Positions 1 through 12,547 of a stretch of 64,000 nucleotides of DNA are shown one piece after another; position 1 is the stretch's first letter; the number at the start of each line of letters is the position of its first letter. The DNA comes from Paramecium pentaurelia. Its lineage: Eukaryota > Ciliophora > Oligohymenophorea > Peniculida > Parameciidae. The DNA is taken from positions 1 to 64,000 of the forward strand of contig CAJJDO010000159.1 of NCBI GenBank assembly GCA_905183005.1, given 5' to 3'. A model generated the notes under the pieces. That model did no database searches, had not been told where the DNA came from, and worked only from the letters and a program-made list of their open reading frames with translations. The position numbers were made by a program, and so were the translations under genes.

Positions 1-3000
1 ATTTGGTAATTATTTAATATTCTCTAAATATAAATTCAACTACCATGGATTAAAATTAGGCATCACTTAGGCATTATTTTATGATGGTAAAATTTTTTTA
101 AATTCTTGTAAGTATATTTAAAATGAATATGGAAAACGTAATCCTTCAAATTTAATTGTTCTATATATATAATTTTCTAATTAATCTGATATTCCATTTA
201 TAAAGCCATTATAACTATTATCAATATTTTAATTATTTTCAGGTTCTTCTTCGATAATGTACTAAACATCATCTGTCCAATAATTTAATTCTTCTTCCAA
301 TTCTTTATCAAAGATTTCTTAAGAATAATTTATTAAAGGAATATTTAACATTTAATGAATTTGAATATCTTGTTCCATTTGTTAATCAGCATTCACTTAA
401 ATTTGCCCATTTTTAATCAATAAAAAAGGCCAATTTTATAAATAATATTAAAATTATTCATTTTAAGAATTATATTCTTAATATCTTTAGTAGGTTTAAT
501 CATTCTAAAATACTTAGTCATTAATTTCTATTGGATTTATTTGTCCTATGATTCCTAATTCCATTTAATTAACTGATAAACTATTAGTAATTACTGGTTC
601 TGTCTTTTCTAAAAGTAAGTTGGTGGCGACTTGATATAATATATTCAAGGTCTTAATCATAAAAAATAATTAATCTCTTTAATTAAAATATTTATTAATA
701 TCGCAGTTTTTAATTCCTTCTATGTATAGTTTTATAAAATTATAAGAATTTTAAGGTTCTTAGATATTTAATATACATATCTTGGCAACAGATTTTATTT
801 ATAGTAAAGTGACTAAAATATCAGATATGCTCAGTATTTTTTCATTTAAACTGTTAATAGATCTACTAATCTCAGAATACAACTATTTTATTATTAGTCT
901 TCTAATCTCATAAGCAAATGGAACAATTATATTATTTTTTTTCTTATATAGAACTATAGTATCCAAACAAATACAAAATATAAAATTCTTAGATGGAATA
1001 ATAAATCTTGTTATTAATGTAAGAAATGAAATTTTAGTAGGTAATTACGAATTTTCATATCCAATTTTATTTTTATATTTTTCAAGAAATTGGCTACAAT
1101 TAATTCTTGAAAGTTATGGTAAAAGCAATGGAAATTTTGAAATAAGTAATTATAAAACATCAAATATGATTTTGCGATAATATTATTGCTCTTCATTATT
1201 TTCAAAATAAGATATAATAATTTATTCAATTAAAAGTTTCAAGAGGGTTTAAGTTTCATTTTTATGTTTGAAATTAAATTGAAATATTGCATTTCCATTT
1301 TAATTGATACTATTTAATGTATCAAGTTGAATACCATTTTTTAATATTAAATAGTCATTCTCTTCTGATTCATTAAATAATAAATTCATAATATATTTAA
1401 CATCTTCTTATTAATGATTATTTTTATGAAGTTTTTGTAATTCTGGATGATTTTTTGATATTTTATATTGCTCTTTTGCTTAAATATTATATTATGCGGG
1501 TTACAAACAAATTGGATATATATTTTCATTTTAATAATGTTATAAATCTAATTATTGATTTGTTTTTTTGACTTCTTCTTTGTTTTCTTAATCAAAAATA
1601 GTTTTCTTTATTTATGCTTCTATTTATGCTCTTATAATGATTTTATCATAAATTATGGCTAATGATAATTTTGAAAGACTTATAAAATGAGTCTCTGAAT
1701 CCCCTTTCACTTTAAATACTGATTACAAACCTTTCATTTACTAAACAAATTGGTTGATACATGATCTATTTTTTTAAAAAACTTTAACTAGGATTTCAAT
1801 ACATATCTAAAAAGTAATGTAATTTTAAACATTTGAATCAAGTATTTTTTAGACTCCTACTAATATTAAATTCAAAGATTCTTTATTTTTTGTTATTAAA
1901 TTACTTAAAACTGCTAATATAAAATTTACAGTTTTAATTATTAAATTGTCAGCAACCTATTCTAATAAAACATCAAGTAATTTAAGTAATTCCTTTGCTA
2001 TTGAGTCTAGTTATTTTTTTTATTCTTTTTATTATTATCTTTATTATTATATTTATTATTTATAAAGCAAGCTTAATACTAAAATAATACTTTATAAGTT
2101 ATAATCAGGTTGGTTAGACATTTCAATTTCAACTCCTTAAAATTGTAGACTTAGGTTAAATAACTTCTAAACAGATAACTATAAAATGCTTAATATTTCT
2201 GATTAATTAAGTTGTATCTCAAGTCCAAACAAATTATCAAAGTTTGAAAATAACTTAATATTTTCTTTAAGTTGTAGTCTTATTGATTCTTATTAAACTT
2301 TGATTTATTAGATAATTAATTCATCACTTTATTGAGTTAATGTACCTTCTGATTCAAATCTGTATTAATTCAATATTAAAGACTCAATAAATTAATCCCT
2401 GTTTATTATTCGAGGATCATGCCTAAGTATGTAAGTTACTATTTGCCTTTAACACCCCATTTATTCGAGTTGGTTTATTAATTATTGATGGATCCTATTT
2501 TGGGAAATGCCATCAAAGTTTTTTAAAAATCTTGGGCTAGAAATAAAACTTGCTTCTTATAATAAGAATATTTGAATTTTTTTAATGCTCTCTTATGATG
2601 AATTTTTTGTTATTTATATTAGAGAACCTATATGTGAAATTATTTTAGATATAACTAACAAATCAGTCCCTTATGTAGGAATATTAGGAACTCTATATAA
2701 GTATCCTAAAATTTTTTTAATTTCATCCCCTAATTAATTTATGAGTTATGTGTTTGAGCTATCNATATGCTCAGTATTTTTTCATTCAAACTGTTAATAG
2801 ATCTACTAATCTCAGAATACAACTATTTTATTATTAGTCTCCTAATCTCATAAGCAAATGGAACAATATTATTTTGCTTCTTATATAGAACTATAGTATC
2901 CAAACAAATACAAAATATAAAATTCTTAGATGGAATAATAAATCTTGTTATTAATGTAACAAATGAAATTTTAGTAGGTAATTACGAATTTTAATATCCA

Positions 3001-3953
3001 ATTTTATTTTTATATTTCTCAAGAAATTGGCTACAATTAATTCTTGAAAGTTATGGTAAAAGCAATGGAAATTTTGAAATAAGTAATTACAAAACATCAA
3101 ATATCATTTTGCGATAATATTATTGCTCTTCATTATTTTCAAAATAAGATATAATAATTTATTCAATTAAAAGTTTCAAGAGGGTTTAAGTTTCATTTTT
3201 ATGTTTGAAATTAAATTGAAATATTGCATTTCCATTTTAATTGATACTATTTAATGTGTCAAGTTGAATACCATTTTTTAATATTAAATAGTCATTCTCT
3301 TCTGATTCATTAAATAATAAATTCATAATATATTTAACATCTTCTTATTAATGATTATTTTTATGAAGTTTTTGTAATTCTGGATGATTTTTCGATATTT
3401 TATATTACTCTTTAGGTTAAATATTATATTATGCAGGTTACAAACAAATTGGATATATATTTTCATTTTAATAATGTTATAAATCTAATTATTGATTTGT
3501 TTTTTAGACTTCTTCTTTGTTTTCTTAATCAAAAATAGTTTTCTTTATTTATGCTTCTATTTATGCTCTTATAATGATTTTATCATAAATTATGGCTAAT
3601 GATAATTTTGAAAGACTTATAAAATGATTATATGAATCCCCTTTCACTTTAAATACTGATTACAAACCATTCATTTACTAAACAAATTGGTTGATACATG
3701 ATCTATTTTTTTAAAAAACTTTAACTAGGATTTCAATACATATCTAAAAAGTAATATGATTTTAAACATTCGAATCAAGTGTTTTTTAGACTCCTACTAA
3801 TATTAGATTCAAATATTCTTAATTTTTTGTTATTAAATTACTTAAAACTGCTAATATAAAATTTACAGCTTTAATTGTTAAATCGTCAGCAACCTAATCT
3901 AATAAAACATCAAGTAATTTAAGTAATTCCTTTGCTATTGAGTCTAGTTATTC

Positions 3954-3989
<36 letters not shown>

Positions 3990-6900
3990 TAACTATTATT
4001 ATTATCTTTATTATTATATTTATTATTTATAAAGCAAGCTTAATACTAAAATAATACTTTATAAGTTATAATCAGGTTGGTTAGACATTTCAATTTCAAC
4101 TCCTTAAAATTGTAGACTTAGGTTAAATAACTTCTAAACAGATAACTATAAAATGCTTAATATTTCTGATTAATTAAGTTGTATCTCAAGTCCAAACAAA
4201 TTATCAAAGTTTGAAAATAACTTAATATTTTCTTTAAGTTGTAGTCTTATTGATTCTTATTAAACTTTGATTTATTAGATAATTAATTCATCACTTTATT
4301 GAGTTAATGTACCTTCTGATTCAAATCTGTATTAATTCAATATTAAAGACTCAATAAATTAATCCCTGTTTATTATTCGAGGATCATGCCTAAGTATGTA
4401 AGTTACTATTTGCCTTTAACACCCCATTTATTCGAGTTGGTTTATTAATTATTGATGGATCCTATTTTGGGAAATGCCATCAAAGTTTTTTAAAAATCTT
4501 GGGCTAGAAATAAAACTTGCTTCTTATAATAAGAATATTTGAATTTTTTTAATGCTCTCTTATGATGAATTTTTTGTTATTTATATTAGAGAACCTATAT
4601 GTGAAATTATTTTAGATATAACTAACAAATCAGTCCCTTATGTAGGAATATTAGGAACTCTATATAAGTATCCTAAAATTTTTTTAATTTCATCCCCTAA
4701 TTAATTTATGAGTTATGTGTTTGAGCTATCAGCGTTAATCATTAGAATATAATTCTATATAACATCTTACAAATGATTTCCAAATTGTGAGTAGATAATA
4801 ATCTTTTTAATATTTTAATTTAAATTAACTAAATTAATACTATTATTTATTTTTTTTAGTAATTAAAGAGTCATAGTGGGATGATTATTTGATTCAATAA
4901 TAAGTCTAATTAATAATCTACTTAATGGCTGTAGATTATTCATATTATTCTATTATTATATAATCGCTTAACTTAAAATTTAAAACAAAATAATTGAAGC
5001 ATCTCTATTCTTATTTTCAGTGACTAAAACTATTTCCAATAATGCACAACATTTATCAATTAGTTTAACAGACTAGTTTTAATTATTGACTACATTATTA
5101 TTTTAAAATTAAAGTTATGATAAATAATGTAAAATTTCTGACAAACGTGAAGCTATCTAATAAGTTTAAATAGAACAATTTTCTATAAGCATTTTTTAAT
5201 TGAAATGCAAAAATGTCACTTTTTCTAAAGTAGATCCTAATTCTCTTTCCCATTCATCTATTAATTATAATGCTTTTTCTAGACATTAACTAGAGTTAAA
5301 ACCCTAAAATATACAAATAAAATACTTGAATAATAATGAACCTATCGAAGTTAGGGATTTTAAATAATTTAGCTAACATATCAAAATATTATTACTATCT
5401 CAAATATTAACATAAGCTTTGATTTTGTTAATTACATAATTCACGATGAAATAATAAAGTTTTTGTTTTTTTCTTTTGAATTTTTTAAAATTATGATTCA
5501 AAATCTTAATTAAAGTTTAAATTTTATTGTTAGTTATTTAATTCTTCCAACAATTATCCTAATACTTTTACTAATATTTCATGTATATAAATTCTACTCT
5601 TATCATTTATGCAATTAAACTTATTAATAAATATTGCTAAATTTAAAAAACTTTAGTCATAAATATTATTTTAAACAATTAATTGATAATTTATTAGGCG
5701 ATCTAGAAATACTTTTGCATAATCATTGAATTTATTAATTTGTTCTCCTTTTGTTATATTTGCATAAAAAGATATTATATCCATAATTATTTCTGGATCT
5801 ATTTTATCAGTACTCATTTTTAGAATAATTTCATTTAAGACATCAGGTAAATTAGAATTAACAATGTTATCAATTTCTTAAAAATTTGCATTAAGTAAAT
5901 AAGAAATTAATCGTAAAGCTTGGCGGACAGTTTTAGTAAATTATCCTGACTACTGCAAATTATTTGCAATATAGCCTAAAACATGAGAATCTACAAACTT
6001 TTTAGCTATTTAATGTACATTATTATTATTATTATTATTAGTCTAAAATCCATCTATAAGAAATTAGTTATTATTTAATTAGAAATTTATAGCCCGAATG
6101 CAAGAATTCATAATAAGATCTGCGTCTGTCTCATTTATTTATACATAACCATTTTGAGTTGGTTTTTACAAGCTAAACACTTGATTAATGTAATATTCAA
6201 CAATTTTAGTAAGTTCATCTTATCTCTAGTTATTTAAATGTGGATCATAATTTCTAATCAACTAACTTAGGAATAATACTGTTGCCTCTAATTATTTAGG
6301 AGTGAACAACATTCTATTGCCTTAAATATTTAGAGGTCTCATTAAATTATTGATTATCTAATTATAATCAAATTAAGAAAATTATCTATTGATCAATAAA
6401 TTTCTTGAGAGAATTGAGAAGATACTACAGGTTAATGATTCATCTCTAACTAAATTTTCAGAAAGAATTTGAGGGTTATACTTTAAGGGATATCCTTAAA
6501 TTACTTAATCTTATGCTATTTGTTCCATAGATAAAACATCTGAAAGTAATTTTACAAATTAATTATCTTAATCTAAATGTTAATTATTTATTGAAATAGT
6601 TTCAAGTACTTCTATTACTAAAAGTGGATCTATGGATTCAAGTTTAAATAAATCAAAATAGTTGATATTTCTTTCATCTCCAATAATTGAATTAAATAAT
6701 TTTGCTATTTTTTATTATGCATTAATTCCATTAATTAGTCTTCTTTGATCCCATATCATAATGGATGCTTTTAGATGTAATTTGATTATTATATTTTTGG
6801 TTTGTTATGGATTTTTTTCTAATCCTCTTTTTATCAGGATTCTGTATTTTACTATTTCAATTAAGGGTGATAAAGGTTAATTTTGCTTATTTAATAGATT

Positions 6901-7700
6901 TCTTGACAAAGTGAGAGCTGATATTGAATCGTCATCTACTATTTATACTATCTACAAAAATAAATTTACAATTAATACTTTGTTTTAGAATTAATCATAT
7001 TATATGTTATTATTATGATTTCTATTTTTACATATATCTTCATAACTTTCCTCTTATTAAGCTGGTTCATTATACTCAATATCAAATTATAAAGGGGTTC
7101 TAAGATCCATTCTAATATCTCTGTATTTTGGATCGTCTTAATAATAATCAACCAATTTTATCTTATTTTTGGATAAATAATTGATATGTTCATATAAAAT
7201 TTTTTCTAGATATATTAATCTTGAGAAATAATTGTTTTAAATCTCTTAACGAGGGATCATAGATAGAGTTAAAATCTAAAAGACCTTTTCATAAATAATT
7301 AAATTGTCTGTGTATTCAATTATCTTAAGCAGTTGCTCTTAAGAAGAAAAATAATCTCTAAAATTTCATTATTATCTATATTTACTCAAATAGCTAAGAT
7401 CTTTTTATGAATTCGTTGATAAAATCCAAGATCTATGAGCAATCATATATGGAATTATTTTATATCTCTATCACTATTTACTTTAAATTTTCATCAATTT
7501 TATTCAACATATATCTTAACAGATACCTACTTATAATAATTTGCTGGCACCTATTACCATCATTTACAAGATTTCTTAACTCTTCAATGTTAAAAGAATC
7601 TATCACTTTTATGATCTAAAATTTATTTCTAAATTACTTATTTCATTTCTTCTGTTATTTCTTCAGTCTCTTCTTCAAACAACATGCGTTGATTAAACAT
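1..7700 (-). CDS. Large ARM/HEAT-like helical-repeat protein, partial at left edge
   Basis: A very long minus-strand gene, open to position 1, so its C-terminus lies outside the window. I chose the ATG at 7700-7698 (MFNQRMFEEETEEITEEMK). Two short introns follow, of 22 nt and 28 nt, both ending TAG; after them the frame stays open with TAA/TAG as Gln over thousands of bases. The protein is rich in leucine, isoleucine, asparagine and glutamine and reads as repeated amphipathic helices with no catalytic motif, so an armadillo/HEAT-type scaffold is an inference from texture, not from a matched domain. It contains Asn runs (near 6025) and a Gln run (near 3955-3990). A segment is present twice (825-2763 and 2765-4730) and the frame does not carry across the N at 2764, so the real protein probably contains that segment once. 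Function unknown. Confidence 0.6.
825..2763. repeat. First copy of a duplicated coding segment
   Basis: This 1,939-base segment matches 2765-4730 almost base for base, with scattered substitutions. The matched part begins at atatgctcagtattt and ends at gtttgagctatc in both copies. Both lie in the same minus-strand gene. The visible length differences are a 3-base change near 930 and a missing triplet expansion near 2015, all multiples of three, so both versions were under coding constraint. Its frame continues directly to the left edge of the window. Confidence 0.9.
2764..2764. other. Single N: assembly gap between the two copies
   Basis: The only ambiguous base noticed in the window falls exactly at the junction of the two copies. 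Copy one ends gagctatc just before it; copy two resumes with atatgctcag just after it. The coding frames on its two sides differ, as expected for a gap of unknown size rather than a real base. Confidence 0.9.
2765..4730. repeat. Second copy of the duplicated coding segment
   Basis: 1,966 bases matching 825-2763. It is 27 bases longer: a triplet run near 3951-4000 adds about 30 bases and a 3-base deletion lies near 2867. Its right boundary continues into the unique upstream part of the same gene, while the first copy's left boundary continues into the unique downstream part. That is what one gene assembled from two overlapping versions would look like. A recent true tandem duplication is the alternative. 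Confidence 0.9.
3951..4000. repeat. TTA triplet run encoding a poly-glutamine tract in TAA codons
   Basis: A run of TTA triplets on the plus strand. In the minus-strand coding frame I derive for this copy (lowest codon position divisible by three), the triplets read TAA, which is Gln here. The same place in the other copy (about 2010-2040) is much shorter, so the tract is length-variable. Confidence 0.6.
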
Positions 7701-7920
7701 AATTTTTATTATATGAGAATAAAAATTAGCTAATGAAGTTTATAGATACTTTTCCTTAAATAATGTACAAAATTTAGCGTATTTATTTTAATAATATCTT
7801 GCTTAAATTGAAAAATTATAAAGATAAATAAGTTGAGATGATAATGATCATAAAATTTCAACTTTTAGAAATAAATAAAAAAATAATTGAAAAATATTTA
7901 ATAAACAAAAAATAAAACTA

Positions 7921-10060
7921 ATGCATTAAAATATCCCTCTATTAATTTATCTGATTTATTAACTTAAATTAAAAATAGAGAAAATTGATTATCTAAATAA
8001 TTAAAGAGTTTTAAAAAGCTATAGAAATTAAGAAAAAAATAATCAATTAAGGAATGCAAAAAGCTAAATTTTATTTAGACTTACGAAAAAAGTTTGCTTT
8101 TAGCTAATTTAAATTAATAATTTCTACATGAATCAACTAATCTAGATAACAAATAGAATAGTCTTTTTAATTAGATACTATTTACTGTAAATCTTAGAAA
8201 TTTTAAGATATAAATAATTAAAAATAGAGGACTTGAAGATAATTTAGTTATTAGTTAACCAATTGGATAATAATGGATGCTTTTATTGAGAAATCATTAT
8301 CATGCATATCTGCTATATGATTAATTTAGGGTTCTATTGAAGTATCAAATTTAAAAAATAGAAAAATTGTAGAATGTAATATAGAGGCAAGAAATGAAAT
8401 AACAATTTTTATGTTCAAATTATTTTTTTTTAAATTATATTTTTTATTTATTTAAGGAAATAGGTGAAGTTTAACATCAAATAATAGTTATTTTAATTAG
8501 GGATTTGGAAAAGTAAGTTAAACACATCAAAATAAAATTTAATAAAAAGAAAGTAGATCTAATTCAAAAATTAACTTTTTAATTAATTAATGGAAAGAAA
8601 TTAAAAAAATAGATATATATTAACAGACCTAAAGTATATTTATAAAAATATATACTTCACTTAGATGATTAAAATAAAATTATTATTAAAAACTCAATAA
8701 AATCTTAATAATTCGATCACTAAACTTAAAAGAATTGAAAAAATCAGTTAAAATAGTCTTTTAAAATTTTGAGAGCAATATTTATTTCGAAGTGATTTAT
8801 TATGGATGTGGTTTAAATGAAGAAAACATCAATTCAAAAAGACTTGATGATTGTAAATTAGGATTAGCATAATAAAAATATATTAAATTATTAGGAGCTA
8901 ATGATAAATAAATTGAAATCATTTGCTCTTAATCTCTATATTAAATTAGAATTTTATTTGAATTAAAAATATTTTATTTTAGATACAGCAGATATTATGG
9001 GAGATGATATTCAGTTTTTAATTTTTAGTTAGTATTTACTTCTTGAATTTCAAAATATATATTATATGCCACTAATAGTAAAATTAAAATATTCCATCAT
9101 CATATCTCTAAAAATTATGTCATCATTTAATAATTACTCTGAAAATTATTTGAATTATCTTCTTCATAAACATCTTTATAATCTATTAGCGGTAAATATG
9201 AAGAAAATATAGAAGAAATAGGGATTGCAGCAGAAAAATAATAATTATCTTAATTTTTTGAAGATTATTTAGAATAAACAAATATAAAAATTTAATTAAT
9301 ACAAGAAATTGTGATATCAAAGTAAAGATATAATTCAATTTTATTAGGAAGACTAAAAAAAATAAAAATTTAGTAATAAGCAACTTAAATGTTTAAGTAA
9401 CCAATTAAAATTTTAAGGAAAAAAAACCAATAATTATTAGATGATCCTTGAAATAGAGCAATATAATTCACCTGTTGTACAGAATGTTGTGTTAATGAAA
9501 AAAAAGAGAACACATTAAATTTGATTGAAAAACATCATAAAAAAAGCTACTAATTTCTTGTAAGAGACAGCAGTTTCTTTAAATTTGAATTCAAATCAAT
9601 AAAATAATTGAACTAATAATAATCTTGTTGGTTAATTCTGTAAAAAATTGTAAAGATAGAAGAATCTTAACTATAAAAGTTTTAGCCGTATCTCTATAGC
9701 CAAAAGCAAGATAAATTGTAATGAATAGAATCACTAACTGGCTGATATAGTTATTTTTGGTTGAAAAAACAATGCAAGCATTAAATACATTGATAAAGCT
9801 TTCATCAACACACATAAATAAATATTTTCTTTAATAGATAAGTGTAAAAATTAAAGGGATTTTTGAATACCTTTTTGGGTCTTTATAAAATTAACTAGAA
9901 TTTATTTGTATTAAAATAAAAATAAATAATTATTCCCTATTTTTCTTAATTCTTGTTATATAATGTGAAAACTCATAAAATTTGTTGACTTAAATAATTT
10001 ATTTTGATGAAGGCAATTATTTTAATATTAAATTTTCTTAATTAATTCAATCTTGATACT
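7921..10060 (+). pseudogene. Decayed condensin CAP-G-like HEAT-repeat gene
   Basis: Several long open stretches in different frames follow one another and read as pieces of one protein. The first starts at the ATG at 7921 and is open for about 370 bases. A later stretch (about 8450-8740) contains KLTFQLINGKKLKKQI, then PKVYLQKYILHLDDQNK, which resembles the CAP-G region where the vertebrate protein has a rigid helix followed by LLQQGLNDRS. Around 9190-9440 comes a charged helix (EKQQLSQFFEDYLEQ) like the CAP-G coiled part, then EQYNSPVVQNVVLM in another frame, then a last stretch with KNCKDRRILTIKVLAV. The shift at about 9443 (GATGATCCTTGAAATAG) has no intron signal. Condensin identity is tentative; HEAT-like decay is better supported. 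Sequencing indels in a live gene are the alternative. Confidence 0.4.
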
Positions 10061-10254
10061 ATCACTATAAATTTAGAACTTATTCACAAAATCTTCTAAT
10101 AATAAAAATATGACTAAATAAACTTAAAAAATAAAGGAACCAAATTTTTTTAATTCAATAAAATTCTTTAATATTTAAATTTATTAATTATGCATTCGAT
10201 CTTGAGAATTAAAAAATTCTATATTCTAAAATCTTATTATATTTATTTAAGTTT

Positions 10255-10470
10255 ATGAATAATAAAAAGCAATAAATAATTGTTTAGCTATTTGGAAAAT
10301 GGTACGATTTAACAGAGTTTTCTGAATATCATCCAGGAGGGAAGGAAATATTAGAAAAACTAAATGGAAAAGATGGGACAGATAATTTTTATGAGGCTGG
10401 ACATCTATCTAATCATGCTGTATTGCAACATTTATCAAGACTTCCAATCATAGAGAAACCAAAACTATGA
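10255..10470 (+). CDS. Single-domain cytochrome b5-like heme protein
   Basis: An intact 71-residue ORF, single exon, ending TGA. It carries the cytochrome b5 core: KWYDLTEFSEYHPGGKEILE with the heme-ligand histidine of the HPGG motif, then GTDNFYEAGHLSNHA, where the second histidine (GH-S) sits at the expected distance. Cytochrome b5 domains carry electrons to desaturases, hydroxylases and similar enzymes. The protein is a little shorter than a usual free cytochrome b5 and has no C-terminal membrane anchor or N-terminal signal, so it is probably a soluble cytosolic form. It ends 26 bases before the stop of the convergent hydrolase gene. The start is the first ATG of the frame, preceded by an AT-rich stretch. 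Confidence 0.85.
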
Positions 10471-10496
10471 ATAAATATATAATATCATTAATTAAT

Positions 10497-11717
10497 TCAA
10501 TCAAATATGGGTTTACGAATAAATTTTATACTGTTCCCTATTTGCTAATTCATTTTTTATTATAAGAATTAAGTTTATTAGCCAAAAATTTTTTAAGGAG
10601 ATTCTTAAAAGTATAATTGTTTTGGTTAGATGATGTGTTGATTATTGTATTTGAACACTGAAGTTGATTAGGTTTGACAATGATTAAGATTTTATTTGTT
10701 TAAATCATATTTGGATATAATATCTGAGGGAGTACGTATTAGACTACTTCTTCCTGCTAGATGTTAATATTTCTTTCGAATCTCTATTGGTGATGATTCA
10801 TGACAGGAATATTAACGATTAATTTAAAATCTCTCTTTACACCAACAACAGATTTAGTTAATCAATTAGACTGATCTAGAATCATTATGTTCTCCTTATA
10901 TTTTTATAAGATCTCTTAAACCATTATGTTACTAATATAATCCAATTGTATTTTTAGATTTTATTAATGTATCTTAATCACTACAAATGTAAAGAGTTGG
11001 TACACTAGAATCAGCCCTTTAAATTTTGATATCTTCAAATTTGAAATTGCCTTATGATTCAATTTTTCCTAGATTTTTTATATTTACTTATACCTTTTAG
11101 AAGATATAGTACACTTTTAATTATCAACTTTGGTAACGAAGTGGACTTTTAAATCATCTTTACACATGCCTTATTGAGATCAGTAAAACATGAATCCAAT
11201 ACATATCCACTTACATAAGGTTGTTTTTTTAACTAGATGGTAGTCGCTCCCAAAGACCTCCCCCATAAAATAAACTAATTTTATTAGAATCTTTTTTTGA
11301 TATCTAAAATAATGCATGTAATGTCATTTTGTTCTAAATACCTATTTAAATAAGTTATGTTACCCAAATGTTATGAGATCTCCTTAACTATGACCACATC
11401 CTTGAAAATCAAAAGTGCAAAAATTAAGATTATATTAAGCTGCAATATGAGCATATTTGACTCCTTCTACTTGACAACCATTAAAACCATGACAATAAAT
11501 TATGCAGCAATCACTTAATGGGTTTATTTGAAAAAAAGAGCACTTTAATTGATGACCCTAACGATTTATAATACTAATTTCATGTTTGAACAATGTTCCA
11601 TTTGCAAGAGAGAGTCTTTCAGGACCTTAAATATTCTTGATTAGTACCCAAGTCAAACATTTGGTATTCTAATCTACGAGGCCTTAAAAATTTTCTACAT
11701 TCTTATTCAAAATACAT
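10497..11717 (-). CDS. Alpha/beta hydrolase (serine hydrolase, ABHD13/17-like)
   Basis: With three introns removed (22, 22 and 25 nt) the gene is exactly 383 codons plus stop. Motifs in order: RPRRLEYQMFDLG near the N-terminus, CHGFNG (oxyanion-hole HG), FDFQGCGHSQGD, the nucleophile elbow WGRSLGA (Ser in GxSxG), VPTLYICSDQDTLI carrying the acid, and a C-terminal GEHNDSR with the catalytic His. The order and spacing fit the membrane-associated hydrolases of the ABHD13/ABHD17/Bem46 group, which act on lipids or palmitoylated proteins; the substrate cannot be read from sequence. No membrane helix is evident. The first intron (11626-11647) ends AAG; forcing TAG acceptors breaks the frame. A Gln-rich tail follows the domain. 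Confidence 0.75.
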
Positions 11718-12547
11718 TGATATTAAATTAATTTTATTTATTTTTCATGTAATTTTTAACCTATATCCGGATATCAAACTCAGAAATCAATCCTAAAAGA
11801 TAATCAATTCTTTTTGAATTTTATTCCTTCTTTTGGATCCTCCAAACTATAGTACAAAAGAGCTCCTTCATTAATATTTAATCCTTAATACATTTTTCTG
11901 ATATTCCTTGATATTTGAACCTATTTTGCATATGTTATTTCTAAATTACAGCTATTATGTTTTGTGTAAAATAAGAAACTTGTATTTATTTATTGAAATC
12001 ACTATATAGAATAAACAACTTTTTCAAATGATTTTATTTAATAATTCATTAATAAATAGTTAATGTGTAACTATAAATAAAATCTGCAGATTTTATAATT
12101 CAATTTTAATATAATCTATTAGTATTGATAATTTTGTTTGTGTTACATTATTTTTTAATCTTCATTTACAAGTTTTTGTATGTTTTAATTAAATTGATAT
12201 TATACAAATTTTGAAGTAGATTAAATAATAAAATATAATATAGAGAGGAGAACTTAAATTAATTAGCAGCTATGTATTTTTTAAGAGATGATTCTATATT
12301 AATGGATAACCATTTTTAAACCTCTTCTGTAAATCATTAGAATTCTTTATCTTTATATTGATGATTAGTTTTGTTAATAAAAGTAATTATTGGTGATAAA
12401 TTTTGGAATAATTTTTGTATTGAATAAATAATTAGGATTTGTAATTCAATAATAGTAATGTCTTGTTTAAATTGGAATATTATCTGTTAATGTATTTCAT
12501 TGGAATATTTTAAAAGTATTTATCAAAATATAAAAAAATAATAATAA
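11718..12547. other. Intergenic stretch with an unexplained minus-strand open fragment
   Basis: No complete gene is supported. On the minus strand, about 11830-11990, a stretch without TGA encodes NSCNLEITYAKQV and later GALLYYSLEDPKEGIKF, then stops. It looks coding but has no convincing start or continuation, so it may be a remnant. From 12000 to 12547 the sequence is very AT-rich and I see nothing else. Confidence 0.4.

Noticed and set aside
1014..1229. 71-residue minus-strand ORF in the standard code
   Set aside because: The true minus-strand frame of the large gene runs through this region one base away, with continuous protein-like sequence to the window edge; this ORF is a shadow.
9186..9815. 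Minus-strand hydrophobic ORFs at 9186-9383 and 9591-9815
   Set aside because: The plus strand carries charged, protein-like remnants of the condensin-like gene here; the hydrophobic minus frames are what the complement of an A-rich coding strand gives.
10497..11717. Several apparent frameshifts in the hydrolase gene
   Set aside because: All vanish after removing introns of 22, 22 and 25 nt; the spliced length is an exact number of codons.
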